The translations under genes were made by a program, and so were the position numbers. Of a stretch of DNA of 64,000 bases, positions 12,785 to 24,900 are shown one piece after another. The DNA comes from Nematostella vectensis. Lineage: Eukaryota > Cnidaria > Anthozoa > Actiniaria > Edwardsiidae. The stretch spans positions 2,294,001-2,358,000 of the forward strand of contig NC_064038.1 of the NCBI RefSeq assembly GCF_932526225.1. The letters run 5' to 3'. Numbering within the stretch: the first letter of the stretch is position 1; each line of letters opens with the position of its first letter. Under the pieces are notes generated by a model. The model did not search any database and was not told the DNA's origin. It saw only the letters and a list, made by a program, of their open reading frames with translations.

Positions 12785-13750
12785 CATTTACTGTTAGTAA
12801 GTAGATAGAAATCGTCACCGAAATATATTAATTGCTTTTTTTTTCACTGTGTCATCTAATTTTCTATTAGTCTACCCGTTTGCATGATTCGATCTTCTAG
12901 GCTTACATGTGACGCAAATCCTTAGTATGTCTGTATTTTAAAAGCGCTTAACAAATGAAGATGTTATGTACGTGATTTGTTTACATTATAATGCGCCTTG
13001 GTTTGCTCTTTATATCCCTGAGCGCTTGATTGTTTCTTTAAATATTTGTAGAGAAGAATACCTCGGAGTTGTACAAAACAGTAAAAACGTTTTGCCTCTA
13101 GATTTAGCGTTGTGTCCAAGTTCACACCCTATACACTTGAATATGATCCTTATTTTAAAGTTATGTAAGCAACAACTATGCAGACAAAAGTAGTTTCCAA
13201 AGTAGTTGAAATTCCCTATTCGCATGACTTACATACTAAAGGCCCTCTCTGAAGTTGCTTGAATAGTTCTTTAGAGTTTGATGCGAGGCGAATTTGCTGC
13301 GTCTTGGCTGCAGATCTGCGTAAGCTTACCGTTACTTACTGGAGTTTGCTAATATCATGTATTTGGGGTCAAATAGCGTCAAGCCAAGTCCCAGGGACAA
13401 TAGATCTAATCGCGCATTTGATTGGCTTAATTGTTTGACCTAACCCTGTATAATGCTGCTCATCTTTAATAGTTTGTTTTGCCGCCTATCTCATGGAGTG
13501 AGGCATAAAAGCTGTTACTGTCCCCAGACCCGAGGTGGGAAAGCCACCCATCGCCGATATCCGTTGAATCCTTGATCGTCACTTGACCGTCTTATACAAA
13601 GTGTCTGTGTGTAAGGCCTAGGACTTACGTATGTCTGCGCATGTTTGCTTTATGTACCTTATTTACACTTAATTTTCGCGACGTCAAAATTTCGCGATTT
13701 TGAGATGGCGATATTTCGTGGTACTTCATTTTCGCTATTTTCGTAAAATC
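12785..13750. repeat. Direct duplication, copy B
   Basis: Second copy of 11227-12195 in the same orientation, with scattered substitutions and small indels. The 590 bp between the copies is unique. It continues into a CACTTAATTTTCGCG-type repeat ending near 13850. Confidence 0.9.
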
Positions 13751-14022
13751 CAGATCGCTTTATTTTCACGATTTCGCGATTTGGGGACAATAAAATCAAG
13801 CAAAACAAGTGCAATAAAAATGTGCTTTAATAATCGAAATCGCGAAAAAAGGGCTAGTGCTAACTTTAATACAAGGTCAATATGCAACGTGTGTGCATGG
13901 GCTTAGGCAAGCTTGAGTGATTTTAGTCTGTAAAATACAGTTATTTCTCCGGTTGTTGTTGCTCCTGTTGCCATTCTCGCTGAAACGCAAGCACAAGAGA
14001 CAAATGCTATTTTTATTTTCTT

Positions 14023-14310
14023 GCGCATGCGCCTGTGTTTGACCTATTCTAACTGCGCATGCACCTGTGTTTTACCGATTATCACTACGCATGCGCCTGT
14101 GTTTGACCGATTCTAACCGCGCATGCACCTATGTTTTACTGATTATCACTACGCATGCGCCTGTGTTTGACCGATTCTAACTGCGCACGCACCTGTGTTT
14201 GACCGATTTTCACTACGCATGCGCCTGTGTTTGACCGATTCTCACTACGCATTCGTCTGTGTTTAACCGGTTCTCATTTCGCATCCGCCTGTGTTTGACC
14301 GATTATCTCT
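14023..14310. repeat. About 31-bp minisatellite rich in GCGCATGCGC
   Basis: About nine degenerate copies of a unit resembling GCATGCGCCTGTGTTTGACC followed by GATT. The first copy contains TGCGCATGCGCC, a match to the palindromic consensus of the factor NRF1. Confidence 0.85.
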
Positions 14311-14387
14311 TCGACCGCTTGCATTTGTGCTGGCTCTTGCACTTGGACCAACCTTTACAGTCTTAAGAATCCAAGTCTCTTTTTTTG

Positions 14388-14673
14388 TTAAAGGAGCAGT
14401 GTCGTGGTAAGAGTTTTGCAATAGCTCTCCGGCCCGGACACAATGAATTTCAGTAAAATTCTAATATTGACTTATGAGCCTTTGGTACATATGGGAGACT
14501 TAAATTCAAAGGAAATGACCACAAACTGTCAATAAACATAGTTTTCAATAAAATATTGCATATTATTTTAACAAGGCATTGACAGCTTAAAGTTCAACTG
14601 TGTGTAGACAATTGAAAGCCTACAATAAACACCGACTCCAGACGTGCGCAATACCATGACGCTGCCCCTTTAA
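14388..14673. mobile_element. MITE with TTAAAGG termini
   Basis: The left end TTAAAGGAGCAGTGTCGTGG and the right end read in reverse, TTAAAGGGGCAGCGTCATGG, form about 20-bp imperfect inverted repeats 286 bp apart. Noncoding. A sibling lies at 23054-23313. The family is unassigned. Confidence 0.7.
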
Positions 14674-17600
14674 AAGAATTCGATAACATTGAAAAAATGA
14701 CCCCGCTGATAATATGTTTTCAGTTACGCCATATATGTTAGTAGAAAGAGGGGAACGGCAGGAGTACTATTCGACAATTTTATCTAGCCATAGGCGTGCT
14801 GTTAAATTATGCATCCATAACTTATTTCTTTACCATTCTTCTTGATGTGTCCTTGTAACGTAAAAACTTTACAATTATAACAACTTCTTTAGTCTGTAAA
14901 ATACAGGACAAAATATTGAAAGGTATAAAGCAAATGAGAGTTGGATCGATCAAGGGTAGCGTGCTGCTGGGGCTTCTGCTGGATTCTTGCCAGTGCAACT
15001 ATCGAGCCTTTCGTGCCCATTTGACCCAATAAACATGACGTTAAACTGATCATTTAATCACTTTAATAAATGCGCGCAATGGTATGCAGTTATAAAATGT
15101 AGCATTTCAGGATCTTGGCTATGGCTCGGACGAACCCATTATTCACTGGTTCCCCCCTCTCCCTCCCCCTCCCTCTTCCACATTCACTACTCACGATACT
15201 AGCAGGGCCTTCATTAGTCCGATGAAAATCACGAGCTCCGAAGAACAAGAGATATATCTGTCTTTGACTTGATCATAACAAGCTCAAAGATCGTTTATCC
15301 TTGAGGCCGCTGATAGCGTGAGGTGGCAAATATAGCATTAATTATCACGCGATCATGTCAAGAGGCCCTTCAACGATGTTGACTTTTGTAGTAGAGGCAC
15401 ACGGCAAGATGAGATACATACATTTGTAATAATTTCGAATTAAGAACGTCTAATTTTTAGTTGAGACTGACCGTTCTTATTTTTTTAGCATTTTAAGGCT
15501 GAATATGTTCTTAACGCTGTTCAGAGAATTACACAAATGATCAATAGCATTTCTATATAAGGTTGTTATTCTGAGCACAATATGCTTTCGAATTTTTCTG
15601 CTATTTGAGCCTAGGCATGTTCTTAAAATTTGGTGAAATCTCAGTCTGGAGTTTTTATAATAAAGGTTTTTAACTAAAAAAAGAGTATCCTTTTCCCGGT
15701 TTTCTCATTCCATTTCTCGTTGCCATCTCGTTGCCATCACACTGCTGTGATAAATGTGCTAATTCTCTCTACTTCCATCTCGGACCATACGGACACCGGA
15801 GAATTACATAACAAAAATCAATGTGATAAACGCGCATAAAAGAATTGATTTAATTGTGATAATACTACTACCCGTGCGACTGAGATGGTTTATAAAACTT
15901 TAGCAAGCGGTACTGAGCAACTGGAATATCTTTAAGGCTATTGTCTCTTACCTTCTCACGAAAGCTGTCTGTACTCGGTCACCCTTGCGTTGCAGAATTG
16001 TAGGATTTCTCCGTACACGTATTTTGCAACATGAGATCCACCCTTATTCAGAATGCATTTGATAAGCCCGCAAAGGTCATGGAGGTAGTGTGTAGCGGGA
16101 CATGTTTTTCAGATTAGTTTATTTTCGTCACTTTAACTACAGGGGTTCTAGCACAAACTAGGTTATTTTGAATACTTGGCGAAAAGGGATAAAGTTTCGA
16201 AGGAAATTGCTTGGTATATACTCGACCTGTCAAGACGCCGGTCAAGACGTGCCACTAACCTTCGACAGGGCTTTACCACTGTGCTTTACCACTCTCTGGG
16301 AAGTCCTAGTTTCCTGAGCAGAAGCAATAATGTGAAATGGAGCCTTTTAGTCCAGTCAGTCTACGTCAAAAAAGGGGCCAACATCGGACTAATTGCAACA
16401 CAAGGTTCTTAGCTATCCTTGTCACCACATTTCGTTTTCATAAATGACTATACGTGATGAAAACAGGTATTGCTATGTGGCTCTCAATAATAATGTCATT
16501 ATATGGTTATATTATACTTATAATACAATCATTCTCATTGTAGCGTTTTTCTGTGAAATAGATTCTTATATGTTGGATTTTTTAATATAATTTCTTTTAA
16601 ATTAAGACCCGATTGAGAGGGAGTTACACGATGACCCTTTGCATTGGCCGTGGGGCGAAAACATTAGAGTGTTCATTGCGGCAGGAGCACTAAACGTGCT
16701 GCAGTCCTGGAGTCCTCTCGACGGGCTTAACCGACTCGCAACAAACGGATTATGATGAATTAACTGACTAACCGACAAAACATGAAAAAAACTAGTGACT
16801 AGCGACAAAAAATATTTGCCGACTACCGACATTTTTATTATTTCCGGTATTTTTAGTCTTTACTTCCATCGTCAATCTACTTAAATCTGGCTATTTCAGA
16901 ATCTGCACTATGTATTTCCTATTGCATCAACTCTTCAGTCGATTATTAATCGATAATTAATTTATTATCAATAAGTTTTTAATTGCTAATAAATCCTAAA
17001 TAATGTTTAATCTTGTTTATACGTGAAATCTGCTACAAAAGCGATTCACCGACTACCGACAAAGACAATAATTCTTACCGACTACCGACAAATTATGGAA
17101 ATTTCAACTGACCACCGACATACAGACCCCCCCCCCCCCCCCCATTCGAACCCTGTCATGATCTGTTAAGGGTTCACCCTGTCGTTGACCAACATCTTGG
17201 CTCAGACTTCAGACCGCCTTTTTCATCACCTTTCTATTGGTTGACTTGATAGAATACTGGAACTTGGAACTGTGGAACATGGCTGCTGCTGAAGTTGGCG
17301 ATAGATTTTGTTGCTCTCTTAGCTCTATCCTGTTAACAGCTGCCTGTGCGCGGATTTAGGGTGATGAGACAAGCTTCTTGAACGATGCCCCCTTGCCCTA
17401 TCCGTATTCATGGAAGGTGGTATCACAACCAAGAGGGGTATGGATAAAAAAATGAGAAATAGAAATAACATTAAATCTTTCCCTTAGCAGCTCATTTATA
17501 TGGCCGTTATTCCACACATCTTCGTGTGGATTTGGATTTCGGTTCAGGAAGATGTCATGTGCTTCCATGCGGAATTATCGTCACCAACAGGAACGGTGAT

Positions 17601-17757
17601 GCTAATCGTGTAACGATTTTATTGCAGCTTTCCACAAAAGCAAACATAAATTATAAATTCGATTCGTCCTCAGCTCCCGTGTCCATTGTGTCACGACCGC
17701 CTTCCCTCGGGTACTTGCTTAACATTTAAATAAAATTTTGCCACACTCATCATAGAT
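14674..17757. other. Intergenic, no gene recognised
   Basis: AT-rich. A 78-codon frame at 16176-16412 has no known features. From about 16730 to 17125 a degenerate motif ACCGACTACCGAC recurs about six times, then a poly-C tract at about 17126-17142. Nothing supports a host gene. Confidence 0.45.
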
Positions 17758-17769
17758 TCTAACACCCCG

Positions 17770-17803
<34 letters not shown>

Positions 17804-18284
17804 GGGGGTAAAACGAGGGGTGACCGTCGGAGACCCCGAAAAATGTACCCTAAAAATACCACGAAAACATCACAACCCCAAAAAATACCTCTTACAAAAT
17901 AAAATAACCTTAAAAAATACCAATAAAATTCCAGCGTCGCCTTAGCCCCGTTTAGTATTTACGTTATTGTTCTAGTGGTGTTGGCGATATGGTATATTAT
18001 ATGATTGTTGATTAACTTGTGTGTTAATCCCGTGTTTATCCTACTTTCAAAAAGAAAGAGAAAATATGGCACCCCCTTATCTCAGATTTTAAATCGAAAA
18101 CTTGGCGAAACTGTAGGGTCGCCATTTTAGAAAAAAAGGAACCTCGCGTAAAAAATATCATGTCTCTTTATTTTTGATAGTCTTTGCTTCGAAGACCCTA
18201 AAAATTACCAAACCTCGGATTTCAAACCCTAAAAAATACAACGGTCACTACCCCAATGTATAGGGAGTATCCCCCCGGGGTCTA
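17758..18284. mobile_element. MITE-like element with CCCCGGG termini and long G run
   Basis: The left end reads CTAACACCCCGGGAGGGGGG. The right end in reverse reads CTAGACCCCGGGGGGATAC. Further in, GGGGTGACCGTCGG (left) matches GGGTAGTGACCGTTG (right, reversed), so imperfect inverted repeats enclose about 530 bp with scattered CCCTAAAAAATACC motifs. The G run of more than 25 bases sits in the left terminus. Confidence 0.5.
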
Positions 18285-18454
18285 GCAGCAATGCTGGATG
18301 AAAGCTTCAGAGCTCAAAGGAGAAATGTTGTTCAAGGTCTTCTGGGGATGAGCAGCTAGAATTGAGCGCTATAATGACAGCTGTAACATGTACGACGTCA
18401 TTGTCAATGGGCATTCCCGATTGCGAGGTTCTGCTATCTGCTTACAAGATCTGT

Positions 18455-18535
18455 ACAGGACCCGAAATGATCCCAGGACCCGAAATGATCCCCAAAAGTA
18501 CCCCAACTGATCCCGGGACCCGAAACGATACCGAG
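18455..18535. repeat. Short tandem GACCCGAAATGATCCC repeat
   Basis: Three to four decayed copies of GGACCCGAAATGATCCC. The rest of 18285-18960 shows nothing recognisable. Confidence 0.6.
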
Positions 18536-18965
18536 GAGTCCCCGAAATCAACCCCACAGAATTGCGGTAATGGACAAAGGGAAAGCAGAACAAAACACTT
18601 CCAATTCTTAAAGCATAATTAAGGGTTGACAGCGAATCTATTTCTAAACATGACTTCTAACATGACTTAAAAAACTTAAATTCCAATACAATACTTCTAT
18701 TTATTACATTGCCCCGGCGGTAAACCCATAAACAGAGTCCAAAACGGATCTTAAACCGTAGATTGATTGGAAAATTTCTGTGTCCGATGCACGGGCAATA
18801 TCGAGCGAATTGTTCTAGTGCGAACATACTTAGAACAGGCAATATAAATACGCGGTTGCTTATTTATTTTTACAATAGGTATGAGCTTATGTAGGAAGCG
18901 GAGTGGTTAGGTTTTATTAGAAAGTGTTCCAGCGGCGTGGGTTGGTGGGGATCGAGATTGAGATT

Positions 18966-19510
18966 TTAAGGTTCTGCGGTGGTCATTAATCGTTCCTTTA
19001 GTTTGCGTTTAGTATCCCCAATATATTGTAGGTTACAGCGGTTACATTGAATCACATAATTCACGTTTTCAGTTTTGCAGGTTATGTGGGAGGTTATAGG
19101 TCGTGTTTCACCTGTCGAGGAAACTGAGTAGCTTGTTAGGCCATCGGTTCTAATATAGGGGCAGTTTTTCCGCAACGGAAAACACTGGAAGGCTGGTTTG
19201 TGGTAGAGTGGATGGAGGGTAGCTTGGCTTTTAACGAGGATGTCGCGGAGGTTAGGTGAGCGGTGGTTTAGTGAAAACCTTATTGCATCGGTTAGACGAG
19301 AGTAGGAGGTTGTAATTTCTACGGATTATGCGTTGATGTTAGGTAGTGTAGGGTTATAAGGAGTGACAAAGGGGATGCGACGAAACTTTTGGGGTTATTA
19401 TTAGGACGTAGGCGTCAATGCGGGAAATGTTAGCATAGTAGCGCGTAGGATTTGTCTCTTGAAGAAAGCTGGTTTATAGCCACGCTTGAGGAGGCAGTTG
19501 GTGAGTTCAT
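18966..19510 (-). pseudogene. Relic of a GIY-YIG-bearing retroelement (Penelope-like or hosted reverse-transcriptase C-terminus)
   Basis: Minus-strand reading gives NCLLKRGYKPAFFKRQI (from about 19503), then a stretch interrupted by stops and frame changes, RRSPNLRDILVKAKL, and finally NCPYIRTDGLTSYS, VIQCNRCNLQYIGDTKRKLK. The last block is the classic zinc-knuckle plus YIG segment found at the C-terminus of Penelope-like and related retroelement proteins in invertebrates. The frame breaks repeatedly and the reverse transcriptase proper is missing, so it is a dead 3' fragment. Assignment to Penelope rather than a LINE that captured this domain is uncertain. Confidence 0.75.
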
Positions 19511-19640
19511 TGCATCTTGGGCCACTAGTAGGGGGTCCCGAGCCCCTTAAGCCATCCCCCTGACTACGCCCCTGGACATTCAACGCGTCCCTGTTTTTGA
19601 ACGCAGACCCAGAGTTTGGGTCACCTGTGGTGCAGCACCA

Positions 19641-21800
19641 CCCATAGTCGGGTCGCTTAGCGCACAAAAAGAGCTCAATCTATACACAGCGGACAAAAGC
19701 ACCAAACTTGGTATAAATATAGCCTAGGGGATGGTAATCAATATTGAGACCGGTGCCCACCGGTACCATTAGCGGATCCATAGATAAAAAGCAATTCTTT
19801 TTTTAGAAATCTGGTATTGCGGGTACCCTATGGTGAGATTTTCATACCTTTTCATGAGGCAAAAAAAAAGATAAAAATGCACATATTTGAAAATGATTTC
19901 TATCATTTAAGCTGTACTCTATCGAATTCCGAACAAAAAAACGTATAAATAGCTATAAAAAGCTACATTTGAAGAAGAAGGAAATCTACTGGAACCCAGG
20001 CTCCGCGCGGCCTTTTTTTTACATCCCTCCTCCTAACATACAAATATAATAATAATATGACTGATTTCCGTCCAACAAATAAGCACAGTAGGTGGTGCAC
20101 ATGAATTTTACCAGAAATGTTTTTTCAATGAGCTGTCTAAGCATTATATTAAGGGTTACAGAGCTTTGATTCAACCAGCGCGGCTGTAATTAATAGGCCC
20201 GTCACCAGGAAAAAATAAGCTACTGGCGTTTACGGATATGGCGCTCAAAACCATCTGATCGTTTATAACTTACATAGAATAATTCTGGCTTACGTCAGGT
20301 TTGGGCCTAAACGTGTCCTAAGGTCGTCGCTAGTACCGTTGACACTAGAGTTTTTTGTACATTTGTTCATAGCACCGTCGAAGGAAACATCTGTTTGGAA
20401 AATCAATCCCAGCGTACCCTGCACACAAGCTTGCGTACGCGCATCATACTAAAAAGTCTCTTTCAGTTTATTTCAGAATGATTTTTTCCCTTTATTACAA
20501 TAACGGTCCGCCGATCACTGATCGTGCGCCTTAGAAAAAGCCTCTAAAACTCTGTCCTTTAGTAAAAATCGGTTAAAGGATTTCTCATTCCCGAAATCTC
20601 CCATGCGTGTCTCATGCGCATTGTGGAGCTTGGACATCACAAGAAAGGAACGTACCATTTTCAACAGCTTCCAGTTATATATTCTGATAATATATTATAT
20701 TCTATAAGCCTGACAAAAAGCTCTACACTTTTTTTATCATCCTCTCTCGCTTCTTGGAGACCTTTCCTTTACTTATGCTCCATGGCTTTTTCCATCCCTG
20801 AGGTCATCATTAAGACATCTTTAAGTTGATAACATAGTCCTTTATTGCTGCGGCGATTCGTTGGCTGGTTGCTATCCTGTTCACAAAGCATGCGATACGT
20901 TCAACCTCGTCACTATAATGCACACGTAGGGAGAAATAAGCACTGTTTTTTTTTTCGCAGTTCCTCTTCTAGTCACCTTTTTTCGTTCTTCAAAGCTTTC
21001 GAGCATTAATACCGCAAATTTGTGATAATTCCTGTGCCATTTTACGGTATTTGCGACAAAGAGTTTCTACAGATGTTTCTTCTGGAGAACATCTAAATAC
21101 TTTAATATTCTCAAGAAAAGATTCACAAACTAATTACTTTGATTGAGGAGGCATATCTAAAGCATCTCGTTGTTCTGTGGTGTCTAGTTGACATACATTT
21201 ACAAAACCCCCTATTAAATCCAGCTCTACCTCTTTTTAGCCAACGTCAAAATACCCGATAATTGCAATAAACGCAGATTTAGAAGAAATACATTTAAATT
21301 CAAGACAAAAGTTCATATTTATTCGGTTATTGACATTGTAAGTCCTTGATACATAAAGTATGAGCCTTTTCACCTAAAATACGCGATTTTATGAGGTACT
21401 ACAGCGTATGCCAATATAAGCCGCCATCTTGGATAACCGTGAGGGGGATTGGGTCTAGCCTTGAAAACTTTTTCTCTTAGATAAAGCGTTTTAATGCAGC
21501 CGAAGACAGTTTTATCTTGAAATATTAACAAAAAGCTTTATATTTCCACTACTAGAATAAAACAATCAGATATTTCGCCTTAGTTTTGGAAATACAAGGT
21601 CTTTTAAATTTCACCACAGGAAGCCCGTGATGGACGCTTTTTTCTAATTTTTTATTCCGTTATTACACGAAATCCTCAAGTGGTACCGGTGGGCACCGGT
21701 CTCAATATTAATTAGCATCCTCTTGGCTATCTTTGTGCCAAGTTTGGTGCTTTTGTCCGCTATGTATAGATTGAAACACTAAGCGACCGGGCTACCACCC
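19641..21800. mobile_element. 2.2-kb element with about 125-bp inverted terminal repeats
   Basis: 19641-19768 and 21681-21800 are inverted copies; shared stretches include GCGGACAAAAGCACCAAACT and GAGACCGGTGCCCACCGGTA. Flanking target duplications were not identified. The interior has a decayed minus-strand coding stretch near 21004-21270. The right terminus ends about 60 bases before the INTS3 5' leader. Confidence 0.75.
21004..21270 (-). pseudogene. Decayed unknown coding stretch inside the 2.2-kb element
   Basis: One minus-strand frame gives about 90 codons with only two internal stops, including VNVCQLDTTEQRDALDMPP and SVETLCRKYRKMAQELSQI. Composition looks protein-like, but I do not recognise a family. 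It may be the remains of the element's own protein. Confidence 0.35.
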
Positions 21801-21859
21801 CCAACCCAGAGTGCAACTGTGTGTTTAGGCCCCAGTCTTTTCTCTAGTTACAATCCAAC

Positions 21860-21919
21860 ATGGCGGATACGAAAGTGGAGAGAAGCTTTTGTTGCTTTTC
21901 TTTTTACAAAGTTCTTTAG
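21860..21919 (+). promoter_or_regulatory. Upstream ORF in the INTS3 leader
   Basis: The first ATG after the transposon end opens a 19-codon frame (begins MADTKVERS) that stops 24 bases before the INTS3 start. The ATG sits in CAACATGGCGG, which resembles a YY1-type initiator motif seen at many animal housekeeping promoters. If transcription starts upstream of it, the uORF would dampen INTS3 translation; if transcription starts inside the motif, it may be skipped. Confidence 0.4.
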
Positions 21920-21943
21920 CTTTTAGAAAAATCAAAAGCTAGA

Positions 21944-24900
21944 ATGGAAGGTAACCAGAAGTCCGTAGAGTCTCGACTCTTTCGAACCAGTGCTCTTGTT
22001 TCGAAGGATGAATTTGAAGAGGTAAGATTTATCATAGTCTACCGTGGTAGTCGTCTATCTTGAAATCTGCTTTGAATTCTTTAAATATGAAATTTATAAA
22101 GTAAAACAATTTAAGTTTATAGTTATATCGTATTTGTGGATAGAAAGGTAATACCAACTACCATAGAGAAAAACTTAAATTTGGAGTCATCCTTTATAGA
22201 AACTCGAGAAACACTACAGCGCGGTCATGGGGATAGTGAACGGTTTATCAGAGCGAGAAGCCCACGATGCTCTGAATCAAACTGTAAGTCTTACCTTGCA
22301 CACATCACGGCATCCATAAGCTGAACATCCGTCTGTGAGCTTACAGTACAACATCTGTGAGCATCTGTCTGTGAGCTTACAACATCGGTGAGCATCCATC
22401 TGTGAGCTTTCAACATTCGTGAGCATCTGTCTGTGAGCTTAAAACATTTGTGAGCTTCTGTCTGTGAGCTTACAACATCCATGAGCATCTGTCTGTGAGC
22501 TTACAACATTAGTGAGCATCCATTAGTGAGTTTACAACAAAGCATGCAGAAATTTAATACTGTGACCTCCAAAACTTAGAAACAATGTTTTTAAACCCAA
22601 CACATACATGACCCTACCTGACTGAAGTTTACAATGTATGTCCTGTCTACATATTGTTGATACAAAACAAAATGTTTATAAAGTGGATAAAATTGTGAAC
22701 CCATTATACCATCACAACAGCAGTTGATGCATTTTCAAATCTCAGCAACATTACTGACTGTTAGTACCTTGTTGTCTATATTTTTAGGTGTGCAAGAGTA
22801 TGCAATTACATGAAGAAGTATCACTTGGCTTATTATACATAATACTGACTGATCCTGCTGGAGCACCTAAGGTGCAGTATTACTTGATCCATGTTCTCCC
22901 TGAAATACTTGTTGTGGTTTGAAATGCATCTTGGTTTGAAATTGTTAAAACTGGTTTGAAAAATTTCATACTAGTTTGAAAAATTCAAACCAGTTTGAAA
23001 AAAATTCAAACAATGCCACATTTGAAACCACAACATACTCAACTGGACAAAACTTAAAGCAATTATCACCAGTTTACTTCTATTCAATTACGTAACAATA
23101 TCCTATGATTTTTAATGGAAAACGCAAATAAAATAAAAAATTGGAAAGCAGTCAAGTGGGTCTATTGAAAGTTTATTTGCGAATGTGATTGGCAATTTAG
23201 GGCAGGTGACCTGTTACTGTAAATAGCGCGGATTGTATAAGATTCTTTAGTCTCTTGTCAGTTGAGGTTTTCGTCTGCTCTATGGAAGTAAACTGATGAC
23301 AATGCCCCTTTAAGCAATGCCTTGGTTAATCAATTATGACAAACTAATAATGTTAATTGATTAAAACTGGTCTACATGACTCAAATTGAATAAACTATAA
23401 GCCACAATCAGAATATATTTATCAAAAATAGGCATTTCAGTAAGAAATGAAAAAAAAATCAGGATTAAATTGCAGTGTCTGTGTTCAGACAATTGTGCAA
23501 TTGTGTGCAGAGTCTGTATTGTAAGAACTGAAATTCCTTGAAAATTAACTACATATTTATGTACATTGCAATACAGGCCTACAGGGACTTGTCATTCATC
23601 ACCCGCGATTCCTTGGGAATGGTTATCGCTAAAGTCATTGGGAATATTGCTGACAGATTTGCAAAACTGCATGAAACAGCAAGAACACAGGTAACTGATT
23701 GGCTACCATCTCTTGACTCATGTAGAAAGCTATAGCCCATGTACAGGTACTTGCTACTATCATACTTTATATTTGCTTTACTTTTAGTAGAAAGCCAAAG
23801 CCTGTTTACATGAGGAACTACCATACCATATTCTATAGACTCTTGGTATTGCTTCTACTACTTTGGTATAACCTCATTCTTTTGACTCAATGCATAAAAG
23901 CCCCATCATCGGCTTCCTCCTGTTCTTTGCTATAATTTCAACCATCCACAGCTTATGGTTCCCCAAAGAGCAAAAGCTCCAGGAGGGAGAGGGGGAGGGC
24001 ATGTTTTTTTTTTTTCAAAAATCAAGGTCAAATGGGGAGGGGGGACTTTTTAAAGGAAGATGCTAATTCAAATCATTACAGTTCTTTAGTTTGTGTTGTT
24101 ATAACATTGTGGTTGGCTTAGAAGGTCCTCAAATAACCGTCCCTCTCTTCCCCTCCAGCCCTCAATTCTCCTTCACTCCTCTCTTCCCCTCCAGCCCTCT
24201 CTTCCCCTCCAGCCCTCTCTCCCCCTCCACTCCTCTCTCCCCCTCCACTCCTCTATTCCCCTCCAGGCCTCTCTTCCCCTCCACTCCTCTCTTCCCCTCC
24301 ACTCCTCTCTTCCCCTTCAGGCCTCTATTCCCCTCCACTCCTCTCTTCCTCTCCACTCCTCTCTTCCCCTTCAGTCCTCTCTTCCCCTCCAGACCTCTCT
24401 TCCCTACCCACTCCCCTCTTCCCCTCCAGACCTCTCTTCCCCACCCACTCCTCTCTTCCCCTCCACTCCTCTCTTCCCCTTCAGGCCTCTATTCCCCTCC
24501 ACTCCTCTCTTCCCCTCCACTCCTCTTTCCCCCTCCAGACCTCTCTTCCCCACCTACTCCTCTCTTCCCCTCCAGCCCTCTCTTCCCCTCCAGCCCTCCC
24601 TTCCCCTCCAGCCCTCTCTTCCCCTCCACTCCTCTCTCCCCCTCCACTCCTCTTTTCCCCTCCAGCCTTCTCTTCCCCTCCAGCCCTCGCTTTCCCTCCA
24701 GCCCTCTCTTCCCCTCTAGCCCTCTCTTTCCCTCCACTCCTCTCTTCCCCTCCAGACCTCTCTTCCCCTCCAGCCCTCTCTTCCCCTCCAGCCCTCTCTT
24801 TCCCTCCACTCCTCTTTTCCCCTCCAGCCCTCCACTCCTCTCTTCCCCTTCAGGCCTCTATTCCCCTCCACTCCTCTCTTCCCCTCCACTCCTCTCTTCC

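Noticed and set aside
16176-16412. 78-codon frame
   Set aside because: No recognised motif and no supporting context.
17126-17160. ATTCGAACCC as a tRNA T-loop
   Set aside because: It follows a poly-C run, and no acceptor or anticodon stem could be built around it.
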